Shown: piece by piece, positions 33,307-46,313 of the stretch
How the letters are laid out: each line of letters opens with the position of its first letter
How positions within the stretch are numbered: position 1 is the first letter of the stretch
NCBI GenBank assembly: GCA_033980235.1
Contig: CM067075.1
Location: 23,569,061 to 23,633,060, forward strand
Direction of reading: 5' to 3'
Length of the DNA stretch: 64,000 nucleotides
DNA from: Diadema setosum
Lineage: Eukaryota; Echinodermata; Echinoidea; Diadematoida; Diadematidae
Made by a program: the position numbers and the translations under genes
Notes under the pieces: generated by a model
Told to the model about the DNA's origin: nothing
What the model saw: only the letters and a program-made list of their open reading frames with translations
Databases searched by the model: none

Positions 33307-34081
33307 GGGCAATTCCGCGGTTAGTAATGTTACATTTGAACAAATTTAGATATTTGTTTTTACCACTAAATTACCATTTATTCACTTCAAGTCAAAATTA
33401 TGTCAAAAACATGTTCATCCTTCCCAGGTTTATGATACAGAAAAGAATGAACACAATCCAAGAAATATTAGAATTGCTATAGCAACTTAAAGGGCTGGTT
33501 AGTAACGTTACGAAAAAAGGACACGACAAAAAAATCAATGTCTCGTAACAAAAAGTGTGCAAAAATTCAAGTTACTTCAAACAAAGTGTTGCATTAATTT
33601 CAATTATTGCATCATGACAAATGTTCATGCAAATTTTTTTAGCAGTTCGACCAATGATTTTTTAGCTAGACCCCCAAAAGCATGGTTAGTAACGTTACGG
33701 TTAGTAACGTTACATTTGTCCGGAGTAATTCCGCAGGTCATTTCACCCTTTTGTAATTGACAAAATGTCACATGACTTCTGGAGTATTTAAATGTATTCA
33801 TCTTTTACCCTTTAGCAAAACTTTGAGGAAAAAATTTCAAAGGAACCCACTGTAATTTGCATTTAAGTGAATTTAAACGTCCCCAGTCCCACATGAACAT
33901 TTTAAATGATGGTTTTAGATCTCACAAAATCAATGAATACGAAAAATAAAATCTACTGAATTTGAAAGACCCTAATGATTGGTGAACATCCATGGCATTA
34001 GTTGATACCTAGATTAAAGGGTAAGATAAGGGGGGAAATTTCTTTTATCCATGTCATGTCCACCTAACTGCGGAATTGCCC
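33307..34081 (+). mobile_element. GTAACGTTAC element, copy 1
   Basis: The ends GGGCAATTCCGCGGTTAG and CTAACTGCGGAATTGCCC are inverted repeats. GGTTAGTAACGTTAC or a one-base variant occurs four times: near 33320, 33498, and as a tandem pair at 33684 and 33699. The 67-codon frame (…FKLLQTKCCINFN…) recurs in all three copies, but only because the sequence is repeated; it has no recognisable domain. Confidence 0.85.
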
Positions 34082-34409
34082 TTTACTATATTGTCAACCT
34101 CAAAGCAACATTCAGATGGCCATGAAGTACAAAATTAGGTGAGATTTCATTATATTGCATGAGGTAGACCCTGCCCTGATTTATAAGACAAACTTTTTCT
34201 CCTAAAGATTCAGTCCAATATCACTAGAAGTGCAGCACTGTACACACTACATATGTACAGTAAATACTGTTTTCAAAGACTAGGATATTTAAACAATCAT
34301 TTGATCTAGATATATCTTCGTTGTCAGCTTGAGAATAGTTTCACATACTCATAGTTAATGCTCAAATTCGTTGACGCTTGCAATGTGATGTGAAAAGTCA
34401 CACGGAACA

Positions 34410-34646
34410 ACTTACATGTGACCTCTTTGGCATCTAATAGGAGTTGGAGTCGATCACATTACAACGACCTCTAACCTCTATCCATACACCTTCAAGACTC
34501 CGAACATGATATGTGAAGAAGTTTGACTGTCGTATCAAAGTCATGTTAAAAAGAGCCATGGCATCATAGACTATAAAATGAGGATCACCTAAATATAACA
34601 TGGTTTGCAGTGAACTCCCCAAATAGTTGATCAAAGGAATAGAAGC
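34410..34646 (-). other. Exon-like segment downstream of the sialyltransferase exons, unproven
   Basis: On the minus strand a good acceptor (GATCTTATTTCAG) and a GTAAGTTG donor near 34410 bracket about 237 bases. The entry phase matches the phase-1 end of the exon at 39142-38971. In that frame the peptide (…SSLQTMLYLGDPHF…) is open for about 70 codons but meets TAG at 34436-34434, before the donor. It has no sialylmotif. It could be a decoy pair of sites, a poison exon or a chance frame. Confidence 0.15.
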
Positions 34647-35594
34647 TGAAATAAGATCAAAAGCTATTAATAACTGTAATCTTATTTCCTATGACCATTT
34701 GATGACCATTCACTGTGGCATCTGTGCGTGTGGTAATTGCTCTTTGTTATATGGAATGTTTGATATTTCATCAGTAAAGATGTAGCATATCACAATCTTT
34801 CACATCCAGTGATTAATCAGCAACTTTGCAGAAGAAATAAGGCATGAGTAGCATTTACTTGTACATCATGAGGAAACCCATCATTTCCTTGCATTCTTCT
34901 TATTGTGAAAAGGTATATCTGGTATACTGCAGGAAAAAAACAAAAACAAAAACAAATCTAAAAACCAATCCTTGTAAGTAGAAAAGCTTCGTTTGGGTGA
35001 TTTTATCTCCAAATTTTTTTTTTTTCTGTTCTGAGGTTGTTGTTGTTTTTGGTTGTTTGTTTGCTTGTTTTGTTGTGTTTTTGTTTTCTGCTGTTATTTT
35101 TGGTTCGTTTGTGTGTTTGTTTTACATGGTGATTTCCAGATGTCTGCCCACTAAAAGATAAATAAAATAAAACAGCCTGGAAAAGTAAAGATATATGAAC
35201 GGGGACACTCAGACAACAATAGCTTCACTAAATGGCATTCAAATAACAGCTGACTATTGAATGTCTGGTGAGAAAAAAAGAGAAAGAAACGAAAAGAAAG
35301 ATCAATGAAGTAGTACCCATGTAAACCTCCCACACACAGTGAGGTCTCTCAAGGAGAAAAGGGGGGGTTCCCCCATCAGAAGACCCATTCACACTTGTAA
35401 ACAAATTATCGTGCATTTTTAGATCACAATGCAACCATCTATTGTATTGTAGCCCCCATTCACACATCAATCTCCCCAACCCTAAAAAAAAAAAAAAAAA
35501 AAAACACTTGTCTGTTAGTAAGACATTTTTAACTCTCCAAACTTTTAAGTGCGTGTCTCTACACGAGAGACAGTTTTTGTTTTGTCTTTTTGGT

Positions 35595-35628
<34 letters not shown>

Positions 35629-36791
35629 TGACCAATGTTTAACAATGCTATTTTCTAGTGGTTTTGATTTGGCCTTGACATGAATCTTGGTTGGACTGTG
35701 TACTTTTGGACCATGAAGGGGTATCTTATCCTAAACAATGGCAGTGTGCATGGGTCAATTGTACTTCACTATTACTGTACACAGCCCCACCCATTCCCCC
35801 CAGACCCCCCCCCCCCCCCAAAAAAAAAGAGGAAATAATGACCGAAACTTCTATGGAGATACAATATAGCTACATGTAGAGAGGTCAACTGAACAACAAA
35901 TTATTCATACCCACTCCTGGTAATCATGACTTATGCACTGGTTGAAGAGCAATGCATCACACACCAACTGTGTCTTGCACACTTGCCACTGGTGCAATCA
36001 TTTCATTATCAAACAAATACAACTGCAATGGTTTTATCAATCGTATTTGAGACCTGAACAAGGAAAGTTGGGCAATTAAAATCTTTAAGAGTGTTTTTAC
36101 TACACAATGATGACCAGAAATATTCAGCCTTTTTTGCGGCATGAAATTATTCTTTAGAATTGCCACTGTCATTCAGTGCATAATAAATGCAGAGAAGAAC
36201 TTCCATGTGCATTTTGATTTCACATATCTTGGCTCCTTGCAAATTTTGCAAAAAAAAATTCATTTTCATATTTCACATTTTGATACAATTATTTTTCATC
36301 CAAAATTTGCTTCAGTCACTTAAAAATTAATCCTACAGGGGGATTGCTGTGGAAGACATGGGCAGCTTGCTGTGTTTCTTTTGTTCACTTTGCATTCAAT
36401 ACAACGCATATGTTCAGATTTTCTTTTCTTTTTTTTAATCCTGTCACAAGTGCAAATCATATATTTTGTGTGGGAAACCACAATGAATTTTCTTTTTCTT
36501 TTATTTTTGATAAAAATGAAAATGAATTAAACTAAAACTGAAACTGTGAAGGCCATGAATTGCCACTGATGTACTGACGTCATATGATTTCTTGTCCCAT
36601 GATCCAGTTTCGCTCTGATGTTCTGGAATCGGCAGCATTTATTGCCACCATTCCTGTGAGTAATAGCCCTTCATGCAATGAGATGATTTTGCTGCAGTAA
36701 TAACCATCTTGTTATCATTAAATTTGCAACTCTGATTTCTGCTGTAATAAAAACGTGTATATGCTATTATATCATACAGTGTACTGTAAAA
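34647..36791. other. Unique sequence with homopolymers
   Basis: Poly(A) at 35484-35504, poly(T) at 35597-35625, C-run at 35806-35819 and T/G-rich tract at 35030-35130. No gene seen. Confidence 0.5.
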
Positions 36792-37565
36792 GGGCAATTC
36801 CACAGTTAGGTGGACATGACATGGATAAAAGAAATGTGCCTCTTTATCTTACTCTTTAATTTAGGTATCAACTAATGCCATGGATGTTCACCAATCACTA
36901 AGGTCTTTCAAATTCAGTAGATTTTATTTTTTGTATTTATTGATTTTGCGAGATCTAAAACCATATTTTAAAATGTACATGTGGGACTGGGGATGCTAAA
37001 ATTCACTTAAATGCAAATTACAGTGGGTTGCTTTGAAATTTTTTCCTCAAATTTTTGCTAAAAGGTAACAGGTGAATATGTTTAAATACTCCAGAAGTCA
37101 TGTGACATTTTGTCAATTACAAAAGGGTGAAATGACCTGCGGAATTACTCCGGACAAATGTAACGTTACTAACCGTAACGTTACTAACCATGCATTTGGG
37201 GGTCTAGCTAATAAATTATCGGTCGAACTGCTAAAAATATTTGTGTGAACATTTGTCATGATGCAATAATTGAAATTAATGCAACACTTTGTTTGAAGTA
37301 ACTTGAAAGTTTGCACACTTTATGTTACAAGACATTGATTTTTTTGTTATGTCCTTTTTTCGTAACGTTACTAACCAGCCCTTTTATTTGCCATAACAAT
37401 TCTAATATTTATTGGATTGTACTCATTCTTTTCTATATCATAGACCTGGGAAGGATGAACATGTTTTAACATGATTTTGACTTGAAATGAATAAATGGTG
37501 ATTTGGTAGTAAAAATAAATATCTAAATTTCTTTAAATGTAACGGTACTAACCTCGGAATTGCCC
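36792..37565 (-). mobile_element. GTAACGTTAC element, copy 2 (inverted)
   Basis: It is the reverse orientation of the copy at 33307: it starts GGGCAATTCCACAGTTAGG and ends …CTAACCTCGGAATTGCCC. It is about 90 percent alike by eye, with the same four GTAACGTTACTAACC motifs (tandem pair near 37160, others near 37362 and 37540). Confidence 0.85.
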
Positions 37566-37812
37566 AAAAGTGGATATTTTCAACTCAACAGGGTAAGATG
37601 AGTTTTGCGTGTTATTAATGACGCAGAATCAAGACATCAACTGCTGGAACATATTTTCGCGCTAGTTTTTGGTTGCATGAAATGTGCGCAAATTTATGGC
37701 ACCACGAAAACAGTGCAGTGGTAACATTGCACAATGTCAGAAAAAACACTGACAGCTGCAAATTTGAGACAGAAAATCAATCTTTTTCAATGTTGCTGAT
37801 TTAGGATCCGTT

Positions 37813-38204
37813 TTAAAGGGACTGTACAGCACTGGTTGAGGTGGGGATTCATGTTTTGAACATTCCTAAGTGAGATAATGAGAAACCTCTTATGAAATAT
37901 GAAAGAACATGTAATCTAAAGAAGGATTAAACGTTTATTTGATGAAAATTGGTTTTCAAATGGCTGAGATAAATCCAAAAAAGTGTGAATAATAAAAGTC
38001 GAGAGGCCACGCCTTTTATTATGATCTCTTTGTTTCACCTTGATTTTGGATATCTCAGCCATTTAAAAACCAATTTTCATCAAAAAAAACTTTTGATGCC
38101 CCTTAGAATTGCATGCTCATTGACATCTCAGAGTAGTTTCTGAATATCTCGCAAAACGTTAAAAGCAAAATCCTCACCTCGACCAGAACTGTACACACCC
38201 TTAA
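37813..38204. mobile_element. 392 bp inverted-repeat element
   Basis: TTAAAGGGACTGTACAGCAC with GGTTGAGGTGGGGATT at the left mirrors AATCCTCACCTCGACC with AGAACTGTACACACCCTTAA at the right. 'caattttcatcaaa' and 'ggctgagat' are mirrored in the middle, so it folds back over most of its length. Confidence 0.8.
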
Positions 38205-38970
38205 GTCTAGTGACTGACAGGCCTTTCATAATGCAGATCTGCAACCAAATAAATAACTAACAATGCCCAAAACATTGCTCAAATATAGAGAGACTTTTTT
38301 TATCTACTTCATGAAATGCAAACGATGAATGATAAAAATTATGACAAGATGACACAGCATTACTGTAATGACCAGGAATTTTACATGCATGCATGAAACC
38401 TTCATGAATTTTGCAAGGAGCCAAGATTTGTGAAAGTATTAAAAATGGCCACAAAAGTTTATGTCTACACATTGCATTGAATGCCAATGGTGGCAATGCA
38501 CAAAAGTTTAATGCGGAGGATAAGGCTGTTGGCTCCCATTCACAAAAGCTTCATGTGGCAAATGTTTCTGGGGTTTTTTTTTTCACACAGTTAAACCACA
38601 CGTGTGATTTTGGAGCACTGACGGGTTTAACAATTTCAAATCACACTTTACAATCATTAAATATAGCAAGTTTTCCTGAAGGTCTGCACGCCCTGTTCTC
38701 ATTATATTATTCATGTCAGGGCTATAATTGTATTTAAAGCTTTTTGCATATGTACAAATGTATCCTGCTCCAATTACACACAAGTCACTGTGCACAATAA
38801 ACAGTTACAATGTACAACATTTCCAGGAATAATTACTAGTAATCAAATGGTTAATCATCTACACTGCACACTTCAGTGAATACAAGGAACTCTGGTATAG
38901 AAACTAAATCATCAGAACTCAGGTCATGAAAATTAGCAGCCTTTCACACTTTGCACGAAATTGTACTCAC

Positions 38971-39142
38971 GAGATCTCTTCACTCTGCGGAAACCAAACG
39001 GGAGTGTGTAGTGGTCGAGTTTGTGGTAATTCTTGTAGCTCCGCACGTCCTCGAAGTCGGCAAATAACTTGATTCCGTGCTCATATCGATCGCGAAACCA
39101 CTTGGAGTATTTGGCTAGGGTCTGTACAGTTTTTGGACAGTG
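38971..39142 (-). CDS. ST6GALNAC: ST6GALNAC-like sialyltransferase, exon starting the lumenal catalytic region
   Basis: This 172-base exon lies between a strong acceptor (pyrimidine-rich tract, then CCACAG, AG at 39144-39143) and a GTGAGTAC donor (GT at 38970-38969). It starts in phase 0, as the exon at 51779-51097 requires, encodes 57 residues and ends in phase 1. The peptide begins HCPKTV, has KWFRDRY in the middle, then KLDHYTLPFGF near the end. From family knowledge, ST6GALNAC1/2 proteins have this pattern (Cys-Pro, Trp plus aromatic, a hydrophobic run, then Leu-x-His-aromatic and Pro-Pro/Leu-Phe-Gly-Phe) just before the sialylmotif L exon. These enzymes transfer sialic acid from CMP-Neu5Ac to GalNAc of O-glycans in the Golgi. 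If no stem exon was missed, the Cys is residue 188, a longer stem than in vertebrate ST6GALNAC2 and nearer to ST6GALNAC1. The subtype cannot be settled without the catalytic exons. Confidence 0.8.
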
Positions 39143-39346
39143 CTGTGGAGTGTAAGACATAAACACAACAAATTATATAAAACAAAAGCTATTAGGATTG
39201 TCAAATACAAAAGAAAGTCAAGTGACATTTTTATCAATCCAGGTGTATTATGTAACTGGCAACAATAGGGTAAAAATAAAGGCAGGGCCCTCTGGTAGAA
39301 CAGTGACAACACTGAACAGGCTATTAACTGGATAAAGAAGACCTTA

Positions 39347-39523
<177 letters not shown>

Positions 39524-40196
39524 ACAGCCATGAAGTACACTATAGGCCTACATTCTTCAATTCCCGGTCAAAAAGATGCTGTAACTACCACATACACACA
39601 AGCACACAAAAGGTGTTCCTCAGTTGACATCAAGGCCAGATGCCACCCCATCCCCACAATGTTTAAACATAGAGGACAATCAGCCATAATACAACATTTA
39701 TGTCATTTTTTACTGAATTGGTTCCAGTTTCATGCTTTCAATACATACACTACGACAGCACTCATCAAACGTTCCTTGATGGAAGGATTTTGCATGGTGT
39801 GGACGATTTCAATTATACAATAAAACAAAGTAACAATTTCAAAAAAATTAATGATGTTTCGGATGGATTGACTACTGTTTAGGTCATTTTGAACGAGCCA
39901 GACTGGATGTGTGTGGAGTTCAACTGTACGTATGCTCAAATTGCATTTTGTTAAAACACATATAATTTTGTTGTGTATAGGTGGATGGGTAGAAATATTT
40001 TTGTTGAAAACTTCTCCATCTACAATGTACCTTCATCAACAGGCTATTACTCCCTCATCTACCCTTGCAACTTATGCCTAAATTCTACACTGGAGTTCTT
40101 CTGTTTTTATGGAACACAAGATGCATAGAACAATACACCTGTATATCAAAAAAGAAACTATACAGAAAAATTTGACATATTTCCACTTTTCTTGCA

Positions 40197-40530
40197 CAAT
40201 TAAAGAACATTTGACTTGCCTCTTTCAGAAGGCATGGGGAATATCATAACTTTAACATCAGTAACAAGTCAAGGGAATGTGTACTTTTTATTTTTTTAAA
40301 AGAGAAATGTTGAAAAACTCTCTTAATATTTTCTTCATATCAACCTACGTATGTAACATCACAAACTGTAGGAGTCTTCTCATCCAGCAATGACAGCAAT
40401 GAAACTTCAACAATTCATAACTTTGAAAGGATTGTCCAATTTTCTCAAATTTTTACTGACAATGTGTTCAACAAATGTCCCTACATTCATTCAATCCATA
40501 CATATATCAAGGTGAATTGTCCTTCAAAGG
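40197..40530. mobile_element. Fold-back element, family A, truncated copy
   Basis: The right half of family A is recognisable ('gtaacaagtcaagggaatgtg', 'aggagtcttctcatccagc', 'attgtccaattttctcaaa', then 'aaggtgaattgtccttcaaa'). The left arm is absent or reduced to a few bases near 40197. Confidence 0.65.
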
Positions 40531-41526
40531 TTCTTCTCACATTCGTTCTGCTCCTTTCACTAGTATAAGCAGGGCTGATGTTCAATACTTCCAAATCGTG
40601 TACTCTAAGCCTCTGCAGCAGTTAAAGGAATAACTTCAGACGCACTTTCAGTGAATGGCAACTGAACAATTTTTCTATCAGTACTTCATCCTTTTCCTTC
40701 TCTACTCCCTCACTGTTTGTGTACCATTTGCATTCTTTTTATATTCTGTAACTCTTATTTCAAGGTGTGAAAGTGTTTTATTTTACTTTGGGGCCTTTTC
40801 CAATCGAGCTACAGTCTATAATAGGCTATCATCGCTCCCACATAATATGATTACATTACGACTTGAAATAGTAATGAATGTTGTTTTAACGTGGAAATAA
40901 TAAAAATGAAATGAAATGTATTTTGCTACAGTGCCTATACTTCCCTACTAAGAATTTTGAAGGCTGGTAGAATCTGATACCACGTGTTATAATTACCCTA
41001 ACCAATATTTTTTTTTTTTAAATTCAAGTGTTTTTTTGCTCTTGGTCTTAATAGTTTCAGTTCTTTCAATACCACTTTACTCTATATGGGTCAGGGATTC
41101 CACAGACAGTGAAGCTTTAGTGTGATATCTATTGAGGTTAATAGGACATATATAATTCAAAGTTAATATGAGTAAGGTTGAATTTAAAAAAAAAACTGAC
41201 AAGGTTGGCTGTCCTTACCAGCAGCCTCCACATTTGCAAACGTGCAACATTCCTATCCATTCCTTTCAGAAAAACCATTAAAAAAATGTGAACAAAAAAA
41301 TCTCAACAGCCCTGACATTTATTCTTGTTTCACTTTGGTTTCACTATTTTACCACCACCGCACTCAATGGGGCAGGGGATTCAATACACAAGCGAGGTAT
41401 AAAATGTAAATAACTTTGCCACCTTCCGTGGTTACATGCAATTGCTTCTGTACAGTATTCATCAGCAGTTGATTGATCCATACATGGAACACCCTCTAGA
41501 TCTTGCATCAGTCTCGCATTAGGTTT

Positions 41527-41600
41527 TAACCCTTTGAGGACAGACCGGTTTTGCTTCAACATGCAATGTCCCATAGACACCTTGATTAACCAAGATTCAT
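41527..41600. mobile_element. TTAA-type element, truncated copy
   Basis: TTTTAACCCTTTGAGGACAG, then CGGTTTTGCTTCAACATGCA and 'tcccatagacacc'. The second half is missing. Confidence 0.6.
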
Positions 41601-41679
41601 GAAGTGAAAGAGAAGAGAATTTTCTTCTCCACAATTTTTCTCTCCTCTGCAGCATTTATTTCTAGGATCCACCATAGCC

Positions 41680-42130
41680 CCCCCCCCCCCCTTTTAACTT
41701 TCTTAACTTTCATTCTTTTTTTCTTCTTCTTCTTCTCTTGGTTTCTCCCCCCCCCCCCTTCTCTCATCTCTCCTCAACTTACCTTTCCTCTGCGGGATTA
41801 TTCATCCTTTCTCCATTGATTCCACATTCCATAGTCCACATTGTTCGCCGACTTCATTGTTCTCTTTGATTTCATGAATCTTCACTTTTCTCTCCTATCT
41901 CCATGATTTTCTGACCTTCAATTCCTTCCTCTTCCTCTTCCTTTCTATTTCATGTTTCTCCTCCTAAAGATGTCCGAACATCTTACTTGATTCTCACTCT
42001 ATTCTCCCTTAACACTCTCTCTGTTCCCTTCTCTACCTTCTCCACTAGTGCAACCTCAACTTCCAGCCCATTACTGTCCCCCACTCTTCACTTTTTGCCC
42101 TCCTTACAACCCCCATATGTAGCTTCCCTC
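41680..42130. repeat. Pyrimidine-rich tract
   Basis: About 450 bases dominated by C and T, with C10 and C11 runs and CTT repeats. It is the cause of the Ser/Pro/Phe-rich frames here. Confidence 0.7.
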
Positions 42131-44470
42131 TTCAATTCTCCTCTTTCTAGGCTCTTCTTCTGCCAAGCAACGATCCAGTTCAGGACTATACATGTGTATA
42201 CACATGGTGTCACCACAAACCTTTCTCCCTCAAACTTTCTTTTCTTCCTTGATCAGTACAGTGTGTACACTGCTACTGCTGATACACCCAATCAACAAAT
42301 GAAGGAATAAAGAATTATGTACACAAATAAAAGAATACCTAACGAGGAAGACAAATAGCATCAATAACTCAGTTGTTTAAAAGAGATTGCCATGCACAGA
42401 GTATTTGACATGGATAACTTTGTCCTGTAAAACTACAATTGTAGGTAGGGCTATACAGTAGATGATACTCGAACTCTGGACTGGGAATGAAAATACTGTT
42501 TGCCTTTCTACCACCAATCATTCCCCAATCTTACTCTTCCTTAAAAAGTGTCTGCCAGACAAAATTTGCTATAGTCCACTTTTTACAAGGTTGTACAATA
42601 TTGTATAGGCGGTGTAATCATGCTACTGCCGAAAACAGGTCACACATGCATCACAGCACAAATCATGCAAGCATGCCAAGGGGAAGGAGTTCCAGTCGCT
42701 AAGCATTGTATGAAGAGTTCAATCGCAAAAATGAGTTAACTCCTTTCTTGTTAATTTGAGGTATTTGCGCTATATAAAAAGCTGCTTAAAAGCAAAGGAA
42801 ATTTATCAGAAAATATATATATTTTAGTCATAGCTTCAAGACTATTCCTTGTCAGGTAACAAGAGAGGTAGTGTATCACTGAATAGGTTTAGTTTTGCTC
42901 CATCTGACAATGGACTTATACTTTGAAATACTAACAAAAAGGTGCTTGATTCCATTTTGCGCTCAAACTCTTCTTATTCTTTTCACAAATTAAAGTCTCA
43001 CTCCTCCAGAAAAATATGTTCAGTCAGTGGAGTTCTAGTCTTCAACATAGAGAAAATGACATCAACGAAACAACAAGAAATGCTCAAAGCAAAACTGCAT
43101 CATATCAAAACTATTTCCAGCATAACACAGCCAGCCCAGTAAAGTATTGCTTTTTCATAGGCTGGTTGAACTGACCTTTTATTCCCCTCCCCCCCCCCCC
43201 CCCCCCAGCCAAACTGGTGGCAACTTGTTTTCATACTGTTCTTGAGCACATGATTCATCATTTAAAAACAAATTTACACAACAAATGAAATGCCAACAGA
43301 AGGGGCATATTATAGTGTACAGTTGTCTAGATCTGCCCTTTGAATAGACTTGATGGTATAAAGCTTTCTTCATGGTATATTCAGTGTTGAGCGAAAGTCC
43401 ATTTTGATGTATGTATTTTACATGACTGTGAATTGCATCCTGAGAGAATGCTAAATATGTGTAATGTACAGGAGGAAAAGAGCTTTTAAGAAAACTCTAA
43501 TTACAGTACATTGTATGTGTGGACCAAGATCAGAAATTTGAAAAGAAGAAAAAAGAAAAGCCGTATATTCATTCATTTAATGTCTACATGAATCTGGCAT
43601 AAAAATTGCTTTACGGCTGTACATTTGAAAATAATCTCTGCCCCATACTTTTACCATGTGTTTTTTTTTTTTCTTCAAATAATGAGGTTGCCGTAGTAAC
43701 GACTCATTAGACACTCATACTATCAACTTGTTCGAAGTGTAAACAACCACAACGAATTACATCAGCCTACATCTTTACTTCTGTAACAATTTCTATTTTT
43801 TTACTACCCGTATACAGTACAAACTGTAGTTTCAATAATTTGTGATTATCATTGGCAACAATTGGTCAACATATACAATGTGTTCAAATTAATAATTCTT
43901 GCACCCAGTGGTTTTTGTTGTTGTTGGCTGTTTGTTTGTTTGTTTGTTTTTGTTAATCCCTTACTATTGATATTGAACATAATGTGCAAGCCTTGCTCAA
44001 AACACAGTGCCCCATGCTTTTTAATCAGGAGGGGTTGGGAGACAAGCTTTCCTCCCAATTTTCTCCTAATTAATCGGTGGTTGGTATAAATTTGCCAGTG
44101 CATATTACCTCACACGGCAGCCAGTATGTAGGCATTACACTTAAAATCATGCACAGGTATAAATATTATCCCATTAATATCCATGGCAACAAGTACACAC
44201 ATGTGCTACAGCAACCAGAAACAAAACAGCATTAAAAAAGGACACAGCAGACTCATAGTTTGGGAAAAATGCCTCACAGGGACAAATATCCATTCATTTT
44301 TTCCACCTAGCAATCCCCTTCATATTTCACAATACATACTGTAGAACTATTTCTACTGAATTACAGTATTAAATCGGGGAGGTGAGAAGACCCACTCGTG
44401 TAGTGCAATGATGTCGTCATTTAATGGGTAAGCGGTTGTACTTTCAATCTTACTGTACCAAACATTTATT

Positions 44471-44568
44471 TTAACCCATTGAGGACAGGCTGATTTTGCT
44501 ACAACACGCATTTCCCATAGACATAAGCCTGAATATGTACTCAGGGCTCATTCTCGACGAGTTAATTC
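44471..44568. mobile_element. TTAA-type element, inverted copy
   Basis: TTTTAACCCATTGAGGACAG and GCTGATTTTGCTACAACACG, ending 'attctcgacgagttaa'. Confidence 0.7.
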
Positions 44569-45249
44569 TTTTGTGTAAAAAAAATATATATATTTTTAAA
44601 AAATATATATTGTAGAAGGAGAGTTGTCAGTTTGAGTTGATGATATCATCCCCTTAAGTAATTTGTACATCACATGGTTGTAGCCACTGGATGAAATGTT
44701 GAACTTTAACTGTTACAATAACTTTAACTTTCACAATCCATTTAACAGATTTTAAATGCCCCATTCACAGAGGCAACATGAACTTTGAATTGAACCTGGA
44801 GTTCCTTGTTTGGGTTGCAGAATTTTTCTTTAGATCGCCAGATCTAATTCAAGTATGGTGGCAAAACATTTCAGATGAATACAGTTCTTGTTTCACTCTC
44901 ATATCTTTGCATTTTATTGTAAATTTCTTACTGATGTTGGAAAAAAATAATTAATTCAACCAGTTCCATGTCACCTTCCCAATATGATACCCAAAGAAAT
45001 TTGAGGGCATTTATGTATTCAAAACATGACAAGATAATACTTTTTTGCAGTTGATTGGATGGTTTTTCATCAGCATTCTGTCCATGTTCACTGTTGCTCA
45101 TTGAAAATTTTTATTTGGGGTCATGTGACACTTCAAATTTTGGCGCACACAAGCGTGAGGATTATATGTAACTGGTTACTTCCATTAACATCTCGCAACT
45201 CTTTCAGGGATTCTGCACAAGGAGTAGGGCACATGTACTACAAACATAA

Positions 45250-45280
45250 AATGAATAAATAAATAAATAAATAAATAAAT
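45250..45280. repeat. (AAAT)n microsatellite
   Basis: About seven AAAT units. Confidence 0.9.
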
Positions 45281-45533
45281 GAAACTTGAAGTGCAGAGGG
45301 CAAGGAAATTCCCACTGGTTTTCCTGCCAGTGTTGGTTGTACGGTAGATAGATAATATGAAACAAGGGCTGTTCAAATTATTTTCTTATTGATTTTACTG
45401 ATTGACAAACTGCCTTTCATCAACATCAGTAAGCACTGATTATTAAACTTTAACTGCACATGTTTAAATCATGTTCACAATAAGAAAGCCTCCTCAGCAT
45501 AACACACATGTTTTTAAAGCTGAATCTCCTGAT

Positions 45534-46313
45534 GGGATATTCCGCAGTTAGGTGGACATGACATGGATAAAAGAAATGTGCCTCTTTATCTTACTCTTTA
45601 ATCTAGGTATCAACTAATGCCATGGATGTTCATCAATCATTATTAATAAGGTCTTTCAAATTCAGTAGATTTTATTTTTTGTGTTTATTGCTTTTGCGAG
45701 ATCTAAAACCATCATTTAAATGTACATTGTGGGACTGGGGATGCTGAAATTCACTTAAATGCAAATTACAGTGGGTTCCTTTAAGATTTTTTCCTCCAAG
45801 TTTTGCTAATGGGTAAAAGATGAATACATTTAAATACTCCAGAAGTCATGTGACATTTTGTCAATTACAAAAGGGTGAAATGACCTGCGGAATTACTCCG
45901 GACAAATGTAACGTTACTAACCGTAATGTTACTAACCATGCTTTTGGGGGTCTAGCTAAAAAGTTATCGGTCGAACTGCTAAAAAGATTTGCGTGAACAT
46001 TTGTCATGATGCAACATTTGAAATTAATGCAACACTTTGTTTGAAGTAACTTGAATTTTTGCACACTTTTTGTTACAAGACATTGATTTTTTGTCATGTC
46101 CTTTTTTCGTAACGTTACTAACCAGCCCTCGAAGTTGCCATAGCAATTCTAATATTTCTTGGATTGTATTCATTCTTTTCTGTATCATAAACCTGGGAAG
46201 GATGAACATGTTTTTGACATAATTTTGACTTGAAATGAATAAATGGTAATTTAGTAGTAAAAACAAATATCTAAATTTGTTCAAATGTAACGTTACTAAC
46301 CGCGGAATTGCCC
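45534..46313 (-). mobile_element. GTAACGTTAC element, copy 3 (inverted)
   Basis: It begins GGGATATTCCGCAGTTAGG and ends CTAACCGCGGAATTGCCC. It carries the same four-motif layout and lies inside the large intron of the sialyltransferase gene. Confidence 0.85.

Noticed and set aside
33557..33760. 67-codon frame conserved in three places (also 37113-37316 and 45861-46097)
   Set aside because: It is shared only because it lies in the three GTAACGTTAC elements. It includes the repeated palindromes and has no domain signature.
34434..34460. Minus-strand VIDSN sequence, considered as part of sialylmotif L (IDSHD)
   Set aside because: The Cys-Ala-Val-Val-Gly part is absent upstream and a stop follows three codons later.
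41344..41655. 103-codon minus frame
   Set aside because: Part of it is a copy of the TTAA element (41527-41600), so it is a chimera of unique and repeat DNA.
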